From positions 1-9,295 of the forward strand of contig JAUQPV010000082.1 of assembly GCA_030550225.1 (NCBI GenBank): a stretch of DNA of 9,295 bases. The letters run 5' to 3'. Of the stretch, positions 6,075 to 9,295 are shown one piece after another. The notes below the pieces were generated by a model. It saw nothing but the letters and a program-made list of their open reading frames with translations. It was not told where the DNA came from and did no database searches. Each line of letters starts with the position of its first letter. The stretch's first letter is position 1. The position numbers were made by a program, and so were the translations under genes. The DNA comes from Acidobacteriota bacterium (GTDB taxonomy: Bacteria; Acidobacteriota; HRBIN11).

Positions 6075-6096
6075 GGCATGGGCCTCGCCCCATGCC
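6075..6096 (+). promoter_or_regulatory. Intercistronic hairpin between ilvD and ilvB
   Basis: GGCATGGG (6075-6082) and CCCATGCC (6089-6096) form a perfect 8-bp stem with a 6-nt loop in the 53-bp ilvD-ilvB gap, ending 4 nt before the ilvB ribosome site GGAGG (6101-6105). It has no T-run. It could mark an mRNA processing site or tune ilvB translation; this role is inferred. Confidence 0.4.
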
Positions 6097-6111
6097 GACT
6101 GGAGGAAAGCG

Positions 6112-7839
6112 ATGCAGATGACCGGTGCCGAGATGATCTTGGAGTGCCTCATCCGGGAAGGCGTGGAGGTCGTCTTCGGCCTGCCGGGCGGGGCAAACCT
6201 GCCCCTGTACGATACACTTCCCCGCTACTTCCCCCGGGTCCGGCACTACCTGGTCCGGCACGAACAAGCGGCGGCCTTGGCGGCCGATGCCTATGCCCGA
6301 GTGACGGGCCGGGTCGGCGTGTGTTTTGCCACCTCGGGGCCTGGGGCCACGAACCTGGTGACGGGCATCGCCAACGCCTGGATGGATTCGGTCCCCGTCG
6401 TCGCCATCACGGGATCGGTCGTCCGGGGCCTCATCGGGCGGGACGGCTTCCAGGAGGCCGACATCACGGGCATCACGATCCCTATCACCAAGCACAACTA
6501 CCTCGTGCGGGACGTCCGGGCCATCCCGAGGACCCTCCGGGAGGCCTTCTTCATCGCCCGGACGGGCCGGCCCGGCCCCGTCCTCGTCGACATCCCGAGA
6601 GACGTCCAGCAGGAACGGGCCGAGTTCGAATGGCCCGAGGACGTCCGCCCGCGGGGATACCGTCCGCCCGTCGAACCGGACCCCCGGGCGGTCGAGCAAG
6701 CCGCCCGGCTCATCACCGAGTCGGAGCGTCCCCTGATCCTGGCCGGCCACGGCGTCATCATCGCTCAAGCGTACGACGAGCTTCGGGAGCTGGCCGAGCG
6801 GGCCAACGTCCCGGTCATCACGACCCTCCTGGGGATCAGCAGTTTCCCACCCGACCATCCCTTGTATCTCGGGATGCCGGGTATGCATGGAATGCACTGG
6901 AACAACTTGGCCATCTCGGAGGCCGACCTCCTCATCGCCGTCGGGATGCGGTTCGACGACCGGGTGACGGGCCGGCTGAAAGACTTCGCCCCCCGGGCCC
7001 GGGTCATCCACATCGAGGTCGACCCGGCGGAGGTCGGCAAGAACGTGCGGCCGACGGTGACCCTGTTGGGCGACGCCCGCGTGTGTCTTCGGCATCTCAA
7101 CGGCGAAGTTCGCTACAGGGAACGGCCCGAGTGGTTTGCCCGTCTGGAGGCCCTCAAGCGGGAGCACCCATCGCTGGTCTACCCCGACGACCCGGAGGCG
7201 GTCCGGCCCCAGTACGTCATCCAGAAGATTTACGAGATGACCGACGGGGACGCCTACTTCGTGACCGGCGTCGGCCAGCACCAGATGTGGGCCGCTCAGT
7301 TCTTCCGGGGTCGTCACCCCAACTCGTTCATCACGTCGGGGGGCCTCGGGACGATGGGCTACGAGGTCCCGGGCGCCATCGGCGTCCAGGTCGCCCGACC
7401 CGGGGACCTCGTGTGGGCCATCTGTGGGGACGGGGGCTTTCAGATGACCTGTCAGGAACTGGCGACAGTGGCCGAAAACAGTTTGCCCATTAAGTTCGCC
7501 ATCATCGACAACGGTCATCACGGGATGGTTCGCCAGTGGCAACAGCTCTTCTACCGGGGGAACCTGGTCGCCAGCCGGCTTCGAAATCCGGACTTCGTCC
7601 GGCTGGCCGAGGCTTACGGCATCCTGGGCCTCCGGGCTGTCCGGCGGGAAGACGTCCCGGCGGTCATCGACCGGGCCTTGCGTCATTCGGGGCCGGTCCT
7701 CATCGACTTCCGGGTCAAGCAGGACGAGAACTGCTACCCGATGGTGCCGCCGGGAGCGTCGCTCCAGGAGACCATCGGCCTGCCGGAAGAGTACAAGGCC
7801 CTGACCCAAAAGCCATCTGCCGTGGAGGTCGAGTCATGA
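6112..7839 (+). CDS. ilvB: Acetolactate synthase, catalytic (large) subunit
   Basis: This 575-residue ThDP/FAD enzyme condenses two pyruvates to acetolactate, or pyruvate with 2-oxobutyrate to acetohydroxybutyrate, the first common step of branched-chain amino acid synthesis. The N-terminal PYR domain holds GLPGGANLPLYD and the catalytic Glu E51 in VRHEQAAALAADAYARVTG. GRDGFQEADITGITIPITKHN is the typical ALS block. The ThDP/Mg motif GDG at 439-441 runs to N467, and GMVRQWQ follows with W476 (Arabidopsis W574 equivalent). Small departures from the usual motif are T446-C447 after QM (often N-I) and HH at 469-470. ATG 6112 is chosen for GGAGG 6 nt upstream and family length; the frame is open further upstream but overlaps ilvD. 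Its last bases overlap ilvN (ATGA), as expected for a catalytic/regulatory pair made in step. Confidence 0.96.
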   Translation: MQMTGAEMILECLIREGVEVVFGLPGGANLPLYDTLPRYFPRVRHYLVRHEQAAALAADAYARVTGRVGVCFATSGPGATNLVTGIANAWMDSVPVVAITGSVVRGLIGRDGFQEADITGITIPITKHNYLVRDVRAIPRTLREAFFIARTGRPGPVLVDIPRDVQQERAEFEWPEDVRPRGYRPPVEPDPRAVEQAARLITESERPLILAGHGVIIAQAYDELRELAERANVPVITTLLGISSFPPDHPLYLGMPGMHGMHWNNLAISEADLLIAVGMRFDDRVTGRLKDFAPRARVIHIEVDPAEVGKNVRPTVTLLGDARVCLRHLNGEVRYRERPEWFARLEALKREHPSLVYPDDPEAVRPQYVIQKIYEMTDGDAYFVTGVGQHQMWAAQFFRGRHPNSFITSGGLGTMGYEVPGAIGVQVARPGDLVWAICGDGGFQMTCQELATVAENSLPIKFAIIDNGHHGMVRQWQQLFYRGNLVASRLRNPDFVRLAEAYGILGLRAVRREDVPAVIDRALRHSGPVLIDFRVKQDENCYPMVPPGASLQETIGLPEEYKALTQKPSAVEVES

Positions 7840-8399
7840 GGGACGGGCATCACCGTCGCCGCCGTACCGTCATCGCCCAGTTGGAGGACCGACCCGGGGC
7901 GTTGAATCGCATCGTCTCCCGGTGTCGTCAGCGGGGCTTTGACATCGAGAGCCTGGTCCTCGGCCGTTCGGAGACGCCAGGTCTTCTCCGGATGACCCTG
8001 GTCGTCGACGGTAGTGTCGACGCCGAACAGGTCGTCCGCCAGCTCGGCAAGCTGGTCGACGTCCTGGACATCCGGGATGTCTCGGACGAGGACACCCTGG
8101 TTCGAGAGATGGCGCTCATCAAGGTCCGGTGGGATGCGGACCGCCGGACCCACATCACCGAGGTCGTCCGGGCCTTTCGAGCCCGCATCGTCGACGTGGC
8201 CCCGGCCTCCGTCATCGTCGAGGTCACGGGCGACGAGGGCAAGGTCGATGCCCTGGTCCGGCTCCTGCAGGACTACGGCATCCTTGAGATGGTCCGGACG
8301 GGTCGAGTCGCCATGGTCCGGGGTCCGGTGCCCTCGCATCCGCCCCTTGAACAAATGGAGGAGACCTACGAGTACTGTCCAGTGCCTCAACCCCGATAA
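7836..8399 (+). CDS. ilvN: Acetolactate synthase, regulatory (small) subunit
   Basis: The 187-residue protein has an N-terminal ACT domain (about residues 10-85; IAQLEDRPGALNRI, RGFDIESLVLG, LLRMTLVV) and an ALS small-subunit C-terminal domain (about 95-160; REMALIKVRW, RIVDVAPASVIVEVTG, GILEMVRTGRVAMVRG). Such subunits activate IlvB and carry feedback inhibition by valine. Relative to E. coli IlvH, the Asn-11 position is Asp (D18), Gly-14 is kept (G21) and the Asn-29 position is Asp (D36), so the effector site is altered. The ~25-residue tail after the second domain is longer than in E. coli. The start ATG 7836 overlaps the ilvB stop as ATGA. The nearest GGAGG is 17 nt upstream, so translation probably depends on coupling to ilvB. 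Confidence 0.95.
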   Translation: MRDGHHRRRRTVIAQLEDRPGALNRIVSRCRQRGFDIESLVLGRSETPGLLRMTLVVDGSVDAEQVVRQLGKLVDVLDIRDVSDEDTLVREMALIKVRWDADRRTHITEVVRAFRARIVDVAPASVIVEVTGDEGKVDALVRLLQDYGILEMVRTGRVAMVRGPVPSHPPLEQMEETYEYCPVPQPR

Positions 8400-8420
8400 A
8401 GTTCTGTTTCGTCGGAAGCA

Positions 8421-8504
8421 GGCGGGGACGCCCACAGACGGGACGTCTGCGGTCCGGCAGACGGGACGTCTGCGCTCCGGCAGACGGGGACGTCTGCGCT
8501 CCGA
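8421..8504. repeat. Array of palindromic 23-24-nt repeats between ilvN and ilvC
   Basis: Three direct repeats lie at 8435-8457, 8458-8480 and 8481-8504; the third has one extra G. Each begins CAGACG-GGA-CGTCTG, a 6-7-bp hairpin with a 3-4-nt loop. A shorter relative, GGCG-GGGA-CGCC, precedes them at 8421-8432. Neighbouring units can also pair across (CGTCTGC with the next GCAGACG, loop of 6), so alternative folds exist. The array fills most of the 131-bp ilvN-ilvC gap and ends about 16 bp before the ilvC ribosome site. It resembles REP/BIME-type intergenic repeats in form. Possible roles are mRNA stability or differential expression of ilvC, both inferred. Confidence 0.8.
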
Positions 8505-8530
8505 TAGAAACGGGATGCCAGGAGGAGACG

Positions 8531-9295
8531 ATGGCTAAAGTTTACTATGACGCCGACGCTGACCTGAACTTGCTTCGGGATAAGAAGGTCGCCGTCATCG
8601 GCTTTGGCTCCCAGGGTCACGCCCACGCCCTCAACCTGAAGGACTCGGGCGTCGACGTGATGGTCGGGCTCTACCCCGGCTCACCCTCGTGGTCCCGGGC
8701 TCAGGCCGCCGGTCTGCGGGTCGTCTCGGTCGCCGAGGCCGTCCAGCGGGCTGACATCGTCATGCTGTTGGTCCCGGACCCGGTCCAACCCCAGGTCTAT
8801 CGGGAGAGCATCGGGCCTCACCTTCGGCCGGGTCAGCTCCTGATGTTCGCCCATGGGTTCAACATCCACTTTCGTCAGATCGTGCCCCCGCCGGAGGTGG
8901 ACGTAACGATGGTCGCCCCGAAGGCCCCGGGCCATCGGATGCGGGAGCTCTTCACGCAAGGTATCGGCGTGCCGGCCCTCCTGGCCGTCCATCAGGACGC
9001 CACCGAGCGGGCCAAGCCCCTGACCCTGGCTTATGCCAAGGGCGTCGGCTGTACGCGGGCCGGCGTCATCGAGACGACCTTTGCCGAGGAGACGGAGACG
9101 GACCTCTTTGGCGAGCAGGCCGTCCTATGTGGGGGCGTGACGGCCCTTATCCAGGCGGCCTTCGAGACTCTCATCGAGGCGGGCTACCAACCGGAGATCG
9201 CCTACTTCGAGTGTCTCCACGAGCTGAAGCTCATCGTGGACCTCATGTACGAGGGCGGGATGTCCTACATGCGGTATTCGGTCTCCGACACGGCC
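8531..9295 (+). CDS. ilvC: Ketol-acid reductoisomerase, class I (3' end outside window)
   Basis: The first 255 residues are present. The enzyme isomerises and reduces acetolactate or acetohydroxybutyrate to the dihydroxy acids used by IlvD. Seen are the Rossmann loop GFGSQGHAHA (24-33), H108 in FAHGFNIHF, K131 in VAPKAPGH, the Mg ligands D191 and E195 in EETETDLFGEQ, E227 and E231 in ECLHELKLIVDL, and S252 in YSVSDTA. The layout is the short class I form (about 330-340 residues expected). The cofactor loop reads GLYPGSPSW where many members have GLRxGSxSW; Tyr also occurs naturally here as far as I recall, so cofactor preference cannot be read from it. The start has AGGAGG (8520-8525) 5 nt upstream. 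It follows ilvN after a 131-bp gap filled by palindromic repeats and is the last visible gene of the operon. Confidence 0.96.
   Translation, partial: MAKVYYDADADLNLLRDKKVAVIGFGSQGHAHALNLKDSGVDVMVGLYPGSPSWSRAQAAGLRVVSVAEAVQRADIVMLLVPDPVQPQVYRESIGPHLRPGQLLMFAHGFNIHFRQIVPPPEVDVTMVAPKAPGHRMRELFTQGIGVPALLAVHQDATERAKPLTLAYAKGVGCTRAGVIETTFAEETETDLFGEQAVLCGGVTALIQAAFETLIEAGYQPEIAYFECLHELKLIVDLMYEGGMSYMRYSVSDTA

Noticed and set aside
6064..7809. 581-codon open frame antisense to ilvB
   Set aside because: It mirrors the ilvB coding region; long antisense frames are common where third positions are G/C, and the translation is rich in Asp, Gly, Pro, Arg and Val without family motifs.
8660..8695. Tyr in the IlvC cofactor loop as a sign of NADH use
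   Set aside because: The Gly-Ser-x-Ser-Trp part of the loop is kept and Tyr appears at this place in other class I enzymes as far as I recall; the change alone does not predict cofactor.

Overview
The window comes from a GC-rich bacterium (roughly 60-65% G+C by eye), probably a thermophile or a deep-branching lineage; no taxon can be fixed from the sequence alone. The bacterial character shows in purine-rich Shine-Dalgarno sites before several starts, a near-perfect sigma-70 type promoter, tightly packed operons and an ordinary bacterial ilv gene set. The methanopterin-linked C1 genes point to a lineage using H4MPT/H4MPT-like C1 chemistry, as in methylotrophic Proteobacteria, Planctomycetes, NC10 and scattered uncultured bacteria. 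All supported genes lie on the + strand.

Layout. (1) 1-247: the 3' end of an IS200/IS605-type tnpB, cut by the window edge. (2) 330-3520: a three-gene C1 operon. mtdB (methylene-H4MPT dehydrogenase) is followed by a DUF1464 ASKHA-fold kinase-like gene and an ATP-grasp gene of the COG2232/'orf5' type known from methylotroph H4MPT clusters. (3) 3521-4375: about 850 bases without a large gene. This stretch holds possible terminator hairpins, a strong promoter (3611-3638) and a 45-codon ORF with a good ribosome site whose 3' half is packed with Leu/Val/Ile codons. It also holds several hairpins, a roughly 249-bp element bounded by 29-nt inverted repeats, and arrays of a degenerate 7-nt repeat. 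(4) 4376-9295: the branched-chain amino acid operon ilvD-ilvB-ilvN-ilvC, the last gene running off the edge. ilvB and ilvN overlap by ATGA. The ilvN-ilvC gap carries an array of palindromic 23-24-nt repeats.

How the parts work together. The C1 operon would oxidise methylene-H4MPT (MtdB) and may help make or modify a C1 carrier; the last two genes have only contextual support for that role. The ilv operon covers acetolactate synthase (IlvBN), ketol-acid reductoisomerase (IlvC) and dihydroxyacid dehydratase (IlvD), the common steps to valine, isoleucine and the leucine precursor. The promoter and BCAA-rich mini-ORF upstream are placed as a possible attenuation-type leader. That is an inference: no classical terminator with a U-run was found after it.

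The most interesting points are the possible leader peptide, Asp in place of both valine-site Asn residues of the IlvN ACT domain, the DUF1464/COG2232 partnership with mtdB, and three kinds of intergenic repeat (7-nt periodic arrays, a MITE-like inverted-repeat element, and a palindromic array inside the ilv operon).
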